A stretch of DNA of 64,000 nt from Perognathus longimembris pacificus (GCF_023159225.1 NC_063172.1:41793832-41857831); one strand, 5' to 3'; positions 1 to 12,073 are shown, counted from the first letter of the stretch. Program-made: numbers and translations. Notes: generated from the sequence alone by a model not told the origin.

Positions 1-1235
1 TATATTCTCTCTCTTTTTATCTCCTTCCCTCTCCTTTCCCTCCCTTCCATTTCCCTCATATACCTCTAATGACTCTCAATTTCTGTTAGAATTCTCTCAG
101 AGTAAAAACTAACTTCTTTATAATGGTGTGATAGACACTTCCTAACATTGTCCAATACCTCACCCAAATAGCTTCTTTTAAGTCATTTAAGAAAGCTATT
201 CGTTTCAGAAGTTTCAGAGTATCTTGGCTGACTGCACTGTGTCTTTGAATGTACTGAAGCAGCACATCATCTAGGATGGACATCATAGTACACGGCTGTT
301 TATTCATAGTAATCATAAATCAGAGCAATAAAAGGGTCAACTACAATATATACACTATTCAAAGGTACGCTCCCATGACCCACTTGCTCCAACAAGTTGT
401 CTCTCCCATATTCCTCCCTTTCCTGGTAATGTCATCAAATTATGAATCTATCAATGGACTGGTCCACATTAGGGTCTGGGACTTCATAATCAATTAAACT
501 CTCAATTCTTAGGTGATGTTAAACCTTCAGCACATCAGCTTTTTTGATGGAGACATCGGTTCCAAACCCTACCACCTGTCTGTTAACTTGGCAACCTGCC
601 TTACATTTTTCTCTTCTAATGTCTCTTATTTCCTTTGCTTTCCTAGGAGCTTCTCTTCACCTTCAACTATTCTGCCATTCTTGCTGTCCTGGCATTGTAT
701 AGATACTAGATAGATTAATTCATTAAGGCCTTTTCTTCTGTTTAGGCTTCTGTGCATGTACAACACACATACAATTCACTGATCTTCAGATAAATTAAAT
801 TTTGTTTCTTCCCATTCCCCCATGAAAGAGTTTTTGCTCTGCATCATCATCTTGTTTCTTATGACAACAGCTTCAGTGATGAAACTCACATCTTATAGAT
901 AGATGCATATATGTCAGAGAGGTGAGTGAAATCTGCTTCTCACTCCTTCATTCAGAGGTCTATAACTGAGGATGTAAAAAATGCATGCCATTACCCAATT
1001 TATGCATGTATATTGTCTCAAGGAGCTATTGTGTCTGCTGATATCTCTGGTTTTGCTTTAGAATGAACATTAAAAATTGAACATAGTAAGCCAAAAAAAG
1101 ACATTCGTAAATAATAAGTGAACACATACTTATTCAAAGCAGTCAAATATTACCCTATATATTGTCAACAAAAGACTGGTGTCAGAATTTATAAAACATA
1201 CTTACCAATTCACAAGAACTAAAAAAATATCAGCT
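1..1235. other. Unique AT-rich sequence, no gene seen
   Basis: The first 60 bases are a pyrimidine-rich tract (CT and CCT runs). The rest is AT-rich with only short, unconserved-looking open frames (at most 76 codons). I recognise no repeat family, exon or RNA gene here. Confidence 0.6.
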
Positions 1236-1405
1236 TAGTTGGCCTGTAATTGTAGATACTCAGGAGGCTCAAGCCACCAGGGATTAGAAAGTTCATGAGT
1301 CTTATCTTCAATTATCCACAAAAGCCAGAAGTGAAGCTTAGGAACAACACCCTGGCCGTGGATTCAATACTGAACCAGCAAAAATAAAATAAATAAAAAT
1401 AAAAA
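1236..1405 (+). mobile_element. Old B1-ID fusion SINE
   Basis: The left part carries the 7SL-derived B1-like phrase for 'CTGTAAT...ACTCAGGAGGCT', followed by the hallmark 'CTTATCTTCAATTA' middle and an ID-like right part ending 'GATTCAATACTGAACCAGC', then an A-rich tail (AAATAAAATAAATAAAAATAAAA). It is diverged from the clearer copies in this window, so it is an old insertion. No target duplication could be made out. Confidence 0.65.
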
Positions 1406-2607
1406 CTGATAGAAAATGGCAAATAACATGATTTGGAAAGTCACAGAAAATAGCACATATATAGATTTAAACACACACCAGTGTGCGTGCACACACACAC
1501 ACACACACACACACCATGCACACACAGAATAAACCCAAACCAATCACTAGTCAAGAAATTGGAAAGATAAAAAATAAGATATTTAACTTACACAAATAAA
1601 AAATATAAAAAGCTAAGATAGTAGTCAAACTATGGACAGAAGATGAAGAATAAAAACACAATTGTTTTCTAGAGGTCATGTAAATTTGCAGACACACAAT
1701 GGACAAAATTAGACATTATATAAAACATTAAAGCTCACAGTGCTTTCCATTTTACAAATATATACCATATATATTATATTTGGTATATATTACAAATATA
1801 TACCAAGGTGACCTCTCTGTGATCACTTTCACAATAACTAAAGAAAGAAATATTAAAGAACACGGTTTCTTAGAAATCAAAAGTAATGAATGCATAATAT
1901 TAGAATAGTTTTATTTTTCATTTGTGTTTAGTTTCTTTCTAATTAACATGTGCTATATTTTCATGCATATTTTTATTTACTACTTACTTGCATAAATTAA
2001 CTTCTGAGCTGTTTCAGTTCTGACAGTCAGCAATCTGAAAGTTTAAAGCACAGTTAGAATTAAGGTGAAATTATTTCTCAAATGTAACAACAAGGTAACC
2101 CAGGTCTACGGAAGCTTTTCAAATAAAGTTAATTATTCCTCTCTGCAGATTTTGTTTGCTGCATTTCCCATATCTTACTTTAGGATCTTATTCAGTTACA
2201 TTATGTAAATGCAGACTTGAATTACTTTAACATTAACATTTATAAAGAAAAAATTAAAATGAGATTGGATGCTGTATTTAAGAAGATTAAGCCACATGAT
2301 ACATAAATATAAATGCATATTTTATAGCAAAATGGAAATACATTAAACATACACATGCTTATATATAATTCAAGTCTTGACCTCTTTCTTATACCATGAC
2401 AATTTCTTTTTACTAAGTTCTTTTTATTACTAATAATTAATTATCACAAAGTGGAGAAGATTTTATCACATTAAAAGATAAAGATAAAACCTTTAAAGAT
2501 AAAAATCACAGAATGTATAAATAGGAAAGCACAGCTTAGAAGACTTGAGATTTTTCATTCATTCTCCTAAGCATATATTTTATTGTACTCAAAATACTCA
2601 GTTGCTG
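1406..2607. other. AT-rich intergenic sequence with CA repeat
   Basis: This holds an interrupted (CA)n microsatellite at about 1471-1527 and an AT-rich imperfect palindrome at about 1757-1806 built on TATATACCA / TGGTATATA. Nothing else is recognisable. Confidence 0.5.
1471..1527. repeat. (CA)n microsatellite, interrupted
   Basis: About 57 bases of CA dinucleotides are broken by GTGTGCGTG and by CATG interruptions. The longest clean run is around 1490-1514. Confidence 0.85.
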
Positions 2608-2818
2608 TAGCTGGGAATAGAGCATAGAGGTAGAGTGCTTGCCTAGCATGCATGAAACCCTGGTTTCAATTCCTCTGCCCCACATAAACAGAAAAAGCAA
2701 GCAGTGGTGCTGTGGCTGGAGTGGAAGAGTGCTAGCCTGGAGCAAAAAGAAGCCAGGGACAGTGCTCCGGCTGAGTCCAAGCCCCAGGCCTGGCAAAAAT
2801 AAAATAAATAAATAAATT
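2608..2818 (+). mobile_element. Old ID-dimer SINE
   Basis: A first ID module ('TAGCTGGGAATAGAGCATAG', then 'GAGTGCTTGCCTAGCATGCA') is followed by a second ('GTGGCTGGAGTGGAAGAGTG') and by the 3' phrase 'AAGAAGCCAGGGACAGTGCT'. The tail is AAATAAAATAAATAAATAAA. The spacing and order match the young copies at 4632 and 57724, but substitutions are more numerous, so it is an older member of the family. Confidence 0.8.
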
Positions 2819-3828
2819 AGTGGAAGACTATTAAAAAGTTTAAAGATAGAGCAGAAGAAATCCTATTTTATTTCCTCAAAACAATGGGTACTGTGTAATT
2901 TGTCACGTACTAACTCACTACATCTATTATATTATATACAGTTTAAACTTCAATTCATTCACCTGCAAAAATAGCATTGTAAGGAATTTTAACATCTAAG
3001 AATTGTAAATGATTCCAACTCATAGAGAAACTTTCATGTAGGAACTAATGACTTTAAAATACTAGATACAATGTACATAATAAACATCAGTAAATATTAA
3101 CCTGAATTCAGAGATGTTATGATTCCCATAAAAAGGTTGTCAGAGTGAACAATTACAGTCATTGTATTCAATGTACAAGATGTAAAACTTGAATTATAGA
3201 ACATGAGTGTATGAATAGGACTAGGAAAGATGGGGGGAGAATGCTGGAAGATATGACATTGACTAAAGTGCATTGCACTCATACTCTGACTTGGGGAATT
3301 GAAACCCCATTGTATAACTACTTAACATATAAATGAAATTATTTAAAACATGATATGATGAGGGAGTAGCATATGAGATAATAGAACTTCACAAAATATA
3401 TCCATTACTGCATTAAAAATTAATGTAAAACAAGTGAAAATACAATTACCATTTTGCATGAAAAGTACAATGTAATAAATCATGCAAAAATAACATTATT
3501 TAATGTTTTTAAAGGAAGTTTACTCATTTGGAGGTAGTTACATAAAACTACTACTAGGGGAAATTGTTGAAGTACAAATAAGTACTAAGTAGATGAAAAG
3601 TAGATGATAATGATTCGAATTTTATAATGGAGAACATCTCCATTATAAATCCATATATACTATAGCTAATTGTGAAAGTGCAAATAATTTAGCATGATTA
3701 CAATCTCATAAACAACAGTGATAGTAGGTGTGGCTGCAGGTATGCATGGGAATTGGTTCATATTTAATTATGTGTGAACATTAACAGATCTGATAATACC
3801 CTAATGTTTCTCGTGTTTACTTATTTTG
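2819..3828. other. AT-rich intergenic sequence, no gene seen
   Basis: No gene or confident repeat was recognised. A G-rich patch near 3225-3240 followed by an 'ACTTGGGGAATTGAAACCCC' phrase (3290-3310) has the look of an old interspersed-repeat end, but I cannot assign a family. Confidence 0.4.
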
Positions 3829-3914
3829 GAGGTATGGTATGTGGTACGGAGGAACTGAACCCTGGGCAACATGCATGCTAGGCAAGCACTCTACCGCTAA
3901 GCCACATTAGCCTA
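3829..3914 (-). mobile_element. ID-type SINE monomer, antisense
   Basis: On the minus strand it reads as a tRNA-like ID module: 'GTGGCTTAGCGGTAGAGTGC' (A-box region), 'TTGCCTAGCATGCATG', then 'GGGTTCAGTTCCTC' (B-box region). Unlike most copies here it is a single module without the second ID half. Confidence 0.65.
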
Positions 3915-4622
3915 ATATTTTATGGAAGACATTAAAAATTTTGGATTAGTGGAAGTATGTCATTATAATTGTACTTTATAAACAAGAATTTATAGAAAGG
4001 TTGAAAGAAATGTAGTGGGTTTTAAAACCTATCTTTGGGAACAATGATGAGCCAGTGATCTAAAGGGAGTAGGTAAGGTAGCTACAAATAAAATGGCTAA
4101 AATAAATTAAAATAGTGAGGTGGTTTGAATAGCAAAACCGTAAATGAGAGGTTGGAGTAGTAGATTTCTTACTTTTGCAAGGCAGTAATTATATATTAAA
4201 AGAAAAGAAAGATGGAAATTTTCATTGTATTTTGCGGGGAGTAATGGTAAATTCTTCTTCAAATATAGCAAGTTTGAGATAGGCTGTCATGTAAATCTGA
4301 ACACCTCTTAAATATATTGAAGTCTATTGCCCTTGTGATTCAGTATCCTAAATGCTCCTACTCCCATCAAACTTTTCTCAGCCTGCAACATTTTACAGTT
4401 AGACTTTTGAAATTAGGACAAAACTTCACATTTCTCCACAGTTTGCTATTACTAGATATGTGAGAATAGTCTGTCAGTTTTAGAAAAGTGGCAACTAAAT
4501 AGACAAAATGAAAGAAAACCAGCTTTTGATATTGTCATTTCACTCAGGCTAAAGACAAACCATCTCCTAAGATAGTAATTAGATTACTGAATGAGAAAGG
4601 ATATTGGAAATTCAAGGAGTTC
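3915..4622. other. Intergenic sequence, nothing recognised
   Basis: AT-rich DNA between two SINEs. No open frame of note, no repeat identified. Confidence 0.4.
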
Positions 4623-4631
4623 AAGAAACCA

Positions 4632-4832
4632 GGGGCTGGGGATATAGCCTAATGGCAAGAGTGCCTGCCTCGGATACATGAGGCCCTAGGTTCGATTCCC
4701 CAGCACCACATATACAGAAAACGGCCAGAAGCGGCGCTGTGGCTCAAGTGGCAGAGTGCTAGCCTTGAGCGGGAAGAAGCCAGGGACAGTGCTCAGGCCC
4801 TGAGTCCAAGGCCCAGGACTGGCCAAAAAAAA
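4632..4832 (+). mobile_element. Young ID-dimer SINE
   Basis: A near-consensus copy. The left module has an RNA polymerase III A box ('TAGCCTAATGGC') and a perfect B box ('GGTTCGATTCC'). The right module repeats an A-box-like 'TGGCTCAAGTGGC' and has a decayed B box ('TGAGTCCAAGGCC'). It ends in an A tail. Flanking duplications AAGAAACCA lie at 4623-4631 and 4833-4841. The high CpG content (CGG, GCGGCGC) suggests a fairly recent insertion. Confidence 0.92.
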
Positions 4833-4841
4833 AAGAAACCA

Positions 4842-7800
4842 AGGATGGTGTAATGTGGCTATTTATTGGAATCTGCAATAATTTCTATTAAAAGTTTAAA
4901 GCTGTAATTTTCTGCTTGCTAACTCTCCAATAATCTGACATTATGGAGATATTGATCTTGTTTTATTCTATACTTAATAATTAGCCACAAATAAACACAA
5001 ACTGTTAATTTTCTGCTCTTTTTACTACATATAGCTGCAATTTACAAATTTTGAGAAAAGCAAATACTACCAATTATGTAGTAAATTAAATGGCATGATT
5101 TTTAAATGACAAATTAAAAACGAATAGTGTGCAGTGCTCATGGTGCACCTCAGTGATTTCTCCATGATTTCAGTATATTTACTGAAGTATGTATGGATCA
5201 TGTGATTAATGTATTGGTATATTATCCTGGAAACATTATCCTATGTATTTACATAAAAGACTATAGCTCACATGAGTTTAAGTGATAACATTTCTTTAGG
5301 CTAATGACTACCTCATTTAATTGAGTGATAACATTTTTTATATGGGGCTGCATTGCATTATCTAATGTGTCTGGAATTCTTTGAGGTTGCTACCTAAGTA
5401 GCATAGAGACATATTTGTACAAAGAATTACCTGGTGATGAGTTCAGGTTTGTCATAACAGAAAATTCTATAGGAGTATTTTAATGAGCAAAGAAGAAGAC
5501 CCTAAGAAACTTTGCAATAGATTACTTACAACCTATTCCCCTGTTTACCTACTTTTGTTTCACAACTTTAGGCTTAGTATAACAGTCTTTTAAAGAAATA
5601 TTGGCTCTAAAATTCAGAAATAAAATCAGCAACAACTAAAGCAAAGTTCTTATATGGCAATATTTCTTTCTTTTTAAATTTCTGATTAAAATTCTTTATT
5701 AATGGCTCTAAAATATATACCATAATCATGCAAACAGAAGTGATGAATACTGATGCATTACCCTTCATTATCTACCTCCACGCAACGATGTCTTGCAGTC
5801 TTATTTTTTACATATTAGGTGCAACAACCAAGGGTTCCACATTAGAGTTCATTCTTACTGCTTGAGTTATTATGAAAATATCTGTCTGAAGAAATGCATA
5901 GTAAAGTTTCCTCTTAATAATGAATTATTGAAACGCCACAGGATGGAACAGGCAGTAGAGATAAACCCTATGACAGAACATAATATTCCATCTGCCAACA
6001 ATTCCAGCCTTTGTTATCTGGCCTTTTCCTCACATAAAGTTTCTCAGTAGTGCTATAATATTATTACTATTTTACCCTAGATACATTTTTCATAAGCATT
6101 TATTAACAACTTTAGTTTAACAAGAGCGCCATGAGGATCACAGCCACCTTTCCTACATTGGCTGGGGAATTAAGATATAAGTGGCTTAATGACTTTGCAA
6201 GGAATGTTGCATTTTATTTTTGAAAGATGTGATTAGACTTTATACTTTTAATTTTCCAGAGCTCTTCCACCTAAATAGGTAAGCATCTTATCACTTTTTA
6301 AGTTGTTCATTATGAACTCATGCGTGCTAAATTAGTTTTCAAACTGAATTCAGAAATCACCCAAATGAAAATCATGGTAAATTAATATACAATGAAGCAG
6401 GATGTCAACGACAGTCTTAGTTGCTTCCTGGTATTTTTCAGCACAGATCTTTGCACATATAAACACAGTTAGTCTATTCATCACTTTAACTGCTAAGCAC
6501 TATACAGTAAGGGCTATATATCATTTCCACACTGTGCACAGGGAGGATTGTGCTCAGCTTCACAATTGTGATCATTCCTCTTTTTTCCCCCTAAAGCTAA
6601 TGTAATATACTCCCTCAAATGCCAGATGGAAAACTAATTATCTCTAAAACAAATACAGCTGTAGCTAAAGTAGTATTACCTTCACAACCAGTATGTCTTA
6701 GTCTGGCCTGGGGGAGTGTATCTAGAGACAATAGCCAAGTATAATATTTCCATGTCTACTTTGTTGTCTGGGACTACAAATAAGAAAGGGTATTGCAGGA
6801 TGTGTAGAAGGAGTTTATTCCTGTTAGTGTGCAAGAGAGGACAGAGTTTCAATTTGTATGTCCCTGACAAAGAATCATAATTCCTTGTCCAGCCTACCTT
6901 TTAGGTAATATTTGAAGTAGATTTCAGAAATTGAAGGTTAACATACTGTTTGAGGAGAATTTACAAGGTGAAACCAACTGAAAGTAATGGACTGCTGGCT
7001 AAATATTTTAATTTTCTTTAAGTGGAGGTATCATCAATATTTGTAAATTCATAATGTGTTCATTGGTACAGCATATTATTAGGTGAGTACTAACTATATC
7101 CCAGGCATTGCTTCTGTTTTTTCTAGAGCCTGCATCACACTTGTAGAAAAGTCAATAAAAACAAATAAAATGAAAGCAATTTACATGAAAATGAATATTA
7201 GATGGGAAAGTGAAGCAGGTAAAGGTCTGCTGATTATCAAGAAAGAGAGGCTGCAATCTTATAGAGGAATGTAAAAAAAACATCATTATGAAAGGCAGTA
7301 CCTGTCCAAAAGCCAAGGATTTGCAAAAACAGAAAACAGAAAATGAAATGCCCTGGAAGTGGACTAAGGCATTACTGGTATAATATTAGAGAGAGGCTGA
7401 TGTGTTGTGAGCATGGGAGGGATATGAATAACATGATGTAACAGTTAACACTGAATGAAGGCATGGCGCATGTTAGCAGCCACTGTAATAATTCTGTGTG
7501 TGTGAAAGCAATTAAGGCATCTTCTGAAAGATTGAGATCACATAGGGTCTGGACTCCCGAGGAGTCCAAATTTTTCTGTCTCACTCCACAGTTGGTGATA
7601 TAGGCAAGTGGCAAACTTTTGAGAGGTAGCATCTAGTGGGAGGGCCATTGAAGGGTCATAATCATTCAGATAGGATTTTCTCCTGAGAGTCAGTTGTTTT
7701 ACAAAAGCCCTACCCTGCTTTCTGTAGTTACGTCTGGTAGAGAGTGCATTCATTCCTCCATCTCCTTTACTCCTTCTGGCCACTGCCAATTTGCCTAAGG

Positions 7801-8640
7801 TAAATTCAACCAAGGATGAACCCTAGCCAGAATCTGCATGTACAGTTTGAAATTTCGTCTTTCCAATTGTGATTAAATAAGCCTTTTGCACTGGCTGCAT
7901 CAGAAAACTGATGAAAGTGAACTATGCAACTCCTGGGTGGAGAAGAAGGAATGGGAGAGAATGAGAAAACAGATGACATGATGTCAAAAGAAATGTACTT
8001 ATTCCCAGATGTATATAAAGGTAATCCCCCTGTATACCATCTCCAAAATAACAATAAAGCAAACTGGAAAAAAGAAACACATGTTCTGCTTTACATTAGT
8101 ATATATCCCCATGGATGCTGCTTCGAGATTACAATAATAAGAACTAAAGCAAGGACACAATGAAGAGATTTGTTCGTGTCATAGGTAGTACCCTATGCCA
8201 CACTGATAGCTATGGTGGTAACACAAAGTGATTGCATTTGAATTTCATTTTAAATTAAATGGAATGCCCCTCGTTTGGCTATTTAAGCAAGTTACTATTC
8301 ATACTCTTTGGGGTAAATCATTAGAAACTTTTATTTAGGGCAACAATGACATTAGGCTGCAGCAATAAGTACCAATAGAAACTTCCTTCAATTGGTCTTA
8401 TGTGTACTTGTACTATTGTTCATTAGGTAGAGTGGGCTAAATTTTCTTCATGAAAAGCAGAAAAAATTCTGAAAATTCTAGCCCTGTCAACAGGAGTGAC
8501 AGCAGCAGCAGTAAGGAAAAAGAAGGTGATTGAAGCATTGTGGAATTGTGGAGAGAAACTTGTAGTCAAAACTGCAGAAGCTAAGGTGATGAGGGATTGC
8601 AAAGATCCTGAGTGACAGAACATGAGGAGCTGAGACTACC
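4842..8640. other. Long unique AT-rich stretch, no gene seen
   Basis: No gene was found in about 3.8 kb. Open frames are short (at most 91 codons), lack start context or splice partners, and show no recognisable protein motif. The segment about 7540-7900 is less AT-rich and reads like part of an old LTR or DNA transposon (it ends in ATTAAATAAGCC, a possible poly-A signal), but I cannot assign it. Confidence 0.5.
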
Positions 8641-8786
8641 AGGGATAAGTAATTTTTAAAAGTTGAGTGTTAGAGACTAAGAAGAGCCCCAAACTCTGAA
8701 CTCTGGCCATTGCACATGTGCAGAAAACCTGCAAAGTTTAGGAGCTCAGAGTCACCAATTTCTGAAACTCGATTTATAAACCAAGC
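8641..8786 (-). mobile_element. Possible ERV leader remnant beside the ERVK-like LTR
   Basis: On the minus strand this is immediately downstream of the LTR end at 8787. It contains 'AAATTGGTGACTCTGAGCTC', which looks like the short leader that follows an LTR in a provirus rather than like host DNA. No clean primer-binding site and no gag reading frame are visible. The identification rests on position and texture only. Confidence 0.25.
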
Positions 8787-9397
8787 TGTTGGGGTTGCTG
8801 ACACTCCATGTTCATAACTGAAAGGGAAATTATCCCAGAAAATCACAGACCGTAGACAAAGAAGTCTACATATTGCGGAAGAGTTTATTGCCTGCGGGGA
8901 TAGCAAGGCCAAGTTCCCACAGAGGAGTAAAGGAAAATGGCGTGGGAATTCTCTCTCAGGAGGTCTTTATACCTTCTTGCAACTAAGGTGGGAGGTGCTC
9001 AGCCTGCCCCTCAGGTATCATCAGCCAAGGGTGGAGTCACATTGCCAAAGGGCAGATCTTATGACTGGACAGGGCATTCTATAAGCTTACAATAACAATC
9101 CATACTTGACCTGAAGTATAGGTTTCTACCTTGGAGGCATAAGCCTCTCATTCTAGGATTTGAGGTCTGAGACATTGACACTAAACTTTAATTTTTGTTT
9201 GGATATTAGGTAAGTTTCTTGCTAAGTAGCTAGAACCACAAGCTCCTGGCTTTAAAAACCTGGAGCATGCTTTTACCTGAGCACCTAGAGCAATAAATCA
9301 CTGCCTTTTACAAGCCTCTAGGCCTTTCAATACCAGTCTCTAGATTTGAAATCTCAGTTTAAAAACCATCAGCATTTAAGGGATCAAGCTCCCAACA
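8787..9397 (-). mobile_element. ERVK-like LTR, antisense
   Basis: About 611 bases bounded by TGTTGGG (8787) and its complement CCCAACA (9391-9397), giving the TG...CA ends of a retroviral LTR. On the minus strand a TATAAAG box (8965-8971) precedes an AATAAA signal (8884-8889), followed by a U5 rich in 'TCTTCCGC', 'GTCTACGGTCTGTG'. That order, and the GCAATAAA/CCGCA phrase, resemble class II (IAP/ERVK) rodent LTRs. The bases outside (CCAAGC and GTAACG) do not match, so no target duplication supports a simple solo LTR. It may be the 5' LTR of a mostly deleted provirus. Confidence 0.6.
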
Positions 9398-9663
9398 GTA
9401 ACGGAAATGCTCCTGGCTTATACCTGATGTCCATACGAATAAAAGAGAACTCTCAGCTGATTATAATTTATTTTATATGAAATAACATACTGTGGTAGAC
9501 TCTTGTGGTCCTTGCTTATACAGATTCAAGAAAACTAACACAATGAGAAGAAAGCTCAAATGCTCAGGATGCATAGAGTTTACTATGGTACTGTAGATAT
9601 GTGATTTCCCCTCTGCAAATTTGCCTTACCAAAAATCTAAAATTTTTATGTTATCACATCTGA
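9398..9663. other. Sequence between two LTRs
   Basis: AT-rich DNA with no recognisable feature. It could be host DNA or diverged ERV sequence. Confidence 0.35.
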
Positions 9664-10010
9664 TGTTAACACTTGGATTCAGGATGAAAGGATATGTCTC
9701 AGCCATCCCAGGGGACCATGCAGACATAGTCACGGATAGGAGAAGAAGGTTTATAAGGAGGTTTATTACTTGGGCCATATCTCCCATGGGAGAGGGAACA
9801 ACATGGCGCTGGATTCTGCACCAAATCCAAGTGAGATTACTTCTATAGCTCTGGGGCTAAAGGGGAAGTAGGTAGGTCTGAATGGTGAGAGGGAGTGGCC
9901 CATCATAGCTCTAGGGCAGGGACTTTAGGTATGGGTGGATCTGGGAGCTAATGGGAGGAGCTGAGGACCTGAGGCAGGGGAAATACTAATACAGGGGAGG
10001 CATATTTTCA
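9664..10010 (-). mobile_element. LTR fragment, antisense
   Basis: The segment begins TGTTAACAC, whose complement is a GTTAACA LTR end. On the minus strand a TATAAA (9750-9755) and an AATAAA (9762-9767, from TTTATT) sit before a roughly 100-base U5-like end. It is GC-richer than its surroundings. The far (5') boundary is not clear; I end it where the sequence becomes AT-rich. The family is unassigned. Confidence 0.45.
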
Positions 10011-10117
10011 AAAAATTAAGGACATGGAAAAACTTCAACTGATCACACTGGCACACAAGAACAGGACATTACTGCACTACTGGTGCTAATGTGACACTGA
10101 GCTTCTCACATCAACTG

Positions 10118-10121
10118 AGCG
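10118..10121. repeat. Target-site duplication, left (AGCG)
   Basis: AGCG directly precedes the TGTTA of the solo LTR and recurs directly after its TAACA end. Four bases is the size made by gammaretrovirus-type (ERV1) integrases. Confidence 0.7.
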
Positions 10122-10835
10122 TGTTAGGGCTGACCTGAAAACTGGAGTAACTAAATATAAGTTTTAGTGTTAAAATTATAACAGCTTCTAAACTCTGGTG
10201 ATGACTCCATGATAGAGGGCTGCACCCCCACCCGTGAGACTAGTTTCTTATAGTTTGACATTTAAAAATGTAGGGAGCACTTTTTCCCCTCTGTACCTGG
10301 GTAGCAACCATGGTAACAGACAGTAAAAAATGATCATAGTCATAGACTATAGAAATAACCATAATAGTAGTAGAAATGCCATGGTAACTGTTGGGTTGGT
10401 TTACTTATGATTGAGTACTGGATTGTTCTAGCCTGTTCAAGCTTGCTTAGTGGTAATGGGGAAACATGGTGGCAATTGTTAAAATAAAGTTGGTACTTGG
10501 TCATCCTGACCGCAATATTCTGCCTCTGTAAACGGCAGTTCCCGATATCAAAGCCAAAATAGATAACTGAAAGGGTAGATAGCCAATAGAAATATGACAA
10601 GTCTTGCTTGTTAAATGCCATCCAATCAAGTATCTGCCAAGTTGGAAATACCCTGCCCCTGTTGTAATCACAGTAAAAAAAACTCTGCCTCTCTGAGGGT
10701 CGGGACTCTCAATCCAGATCCTCAGTGTGGATGACGGTTGGGAGTCCAGGCTCGAGCTTGCAATAAAGACTCTCATGCGTTTGCATCGGTATTGGCTCCT
10801 TGGTGGTCTTTGGGGACCGGAAATCTGGCATAACA
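10122..10835 (+). mobile_element. Solo LTR, ERV1 (gammaretrovirus-like)
   Basis: A 714-base LTR with perfect 5-bp inverted ends (TGTTA ... TAACA) and AGCG on both sides. A CCAAT motif lies at 10622-10626 and the poly-A signal AATAAA at 10762-10767. The latter is followed by 'TTTGCATCGG' and 'TGGTCTTTGGGGACC', the arrangement seen around the R/U5 of murine-leukaemia-type LTRs. No viral coding region adjoins it, so it formed by recombination between the two LTRs of a former provirus. Open frames of 93 and 113 codons inside it on the minus strand have no recognisable product. Confidence 0.75.
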
Positions 10836-10839
10836 AGCG
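10836..10839. repeat. Target-site duplication, right (AGCG)
   Basis: Matches the AGCG at 10118-10121 on the other side of the solo LTR. Confidence 0.7.
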
Positions 10840-11029
10840 CATAAAGCATGTGCGGAGATTTATAATTTAGTTCTAGAAATCTATTTTGAATTTTTAAAAT
10901 TTATTTTGACCAGCCAAAATTGTGTGCAATACATCCATAAATAAGGCAAGATTGCTATATGTATTGATTTTATGCAGATCTCTATTTTTATTAGAAAATA
11001 TCCAAAATCTGTATTTCTTCTTCTTCTTT

Positions 11030-11285
11030 TCCTTTTTTTTTTTTTTTTTTTTGGAATTGCTGATCTTTGAACTAAGGGCCTCATCAATTGTTCAACTGCT
11101 TTGTTCAGCTAGTGATATACTACTTGAGTCATACTTCCAGCAAAGTTTTATTTCTGGTTATTTTGGAGATGGAAGGAGAGGGGTGTCCAATAAACTTACT
11201 TTCTCAGGCTAGATTTAAACTCCAATTCTCTAGCTCTTAACCTTCTAAAAAACTAAGATTTGCAATATAAGCCACTAACACTTAA
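11030..11285 (-). mobile_element. Old B1-ID fusion SINE, antisense
   Basis: A poly-T start (11033-11052, the tail), then the complement of the ID-type right part ('TTTGAACTAAGGGCC', 'CTACTTGAGTCATA', 'TTTCTGGTTATTTTGGAGAT') and the B1-like left part ('CTTTCTCAGGCTAGATTTAAACTC'). It is heavily diverged. Confidence 0.6.
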
Positions 11286-12058
11286 CTCTCAGTTTTGCCT
11301 AGATATTAGTCAGTTTTTTTGTTTTTTGTTTTTTGCAATTTAACAGATTGAGAATGTTTACTAACCATGAAGATTCTGGGTTTTTGTTGCTGTTTTGCTG
11401 GTAGGGGAATGAGAATAAGTCCCGAGAACATATTAGACAAGCATGTGTCTAATGAAAGATATCCCAGTCCTTAAGATTCCCAGTCACACTGTTACCAGCA
11501 TTTGTAAACAGCAGCAGCTGTTGTTTTTCCATTATTATTAATGACTTCCATCTTGTTTCTATTTGTAAGAAATCATTGCCAAAATGGCAATACAGGTGTG
11601 CAAAAAAAAATCTCCTAATGGACCTCAGGTGAAAGAAAAATTATCCCTACTCTACAACGAAAACTTTATGCTGGTATAAATAACAATAATAACAACAACA
11701 GTAAGTTTCAAAAGTAGAGCTTCCTTAAAAGAGTTAAGTATAATAGGTAGATGGCAAAGGCATATATTATATGTACTTATAAATATTAAGTTAGCACAGA
11801 TAATTCATAATAATTATAATAAAAATGTAAATGTTTTCAATTAAACTATTAAAATATAAATACCTAAATAAGTCCCTAATTATAATAAGAATAATCAGAT
11901 ATTTGGCTTCAAAACAGATTTTTTTATATTCCAAGCCATCACTGTGAATCTTGCAATGATTTAAATCATAGGTAGGTTATTATAAATTCATCTGATTACT
12001 AAGCCAATAAATACTGTTTTTAGTGTGTCAATAAGGTAGTTTAACTTAGATAATAACT
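11286..12058. other. AT-rich sequence with a possible old ID fragment
   Basis: About 11396-11475 on the minus strand resembles a decayed ID module ('GGGATATC...', 'ATGCTTGTCTAATATGTTC'). The rest is AT-rich with A and TAA runs and no gene. Confidence 0.35.
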
Positions 12059-12073
12059 TTGCTTGACTTTCTT

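Noticed and set aside
4632..4710. tRNA gene (A and B boxes present)
   Set aside because: The boxes belong to the tRNA-derived head of an ID-dimer SINE. The same sequence recurs many times with target duplications and tails.
7540..7900. Old LTR or DNA transposon
   Set aside because: GC content and a possible poly-A signal hint at it, but no ends, duplication or family phrase could be recognised.
10501..10842. 113-codon minus-strand open frame
   Set aside because: Lies within the solo LTR, which does not encode protein.
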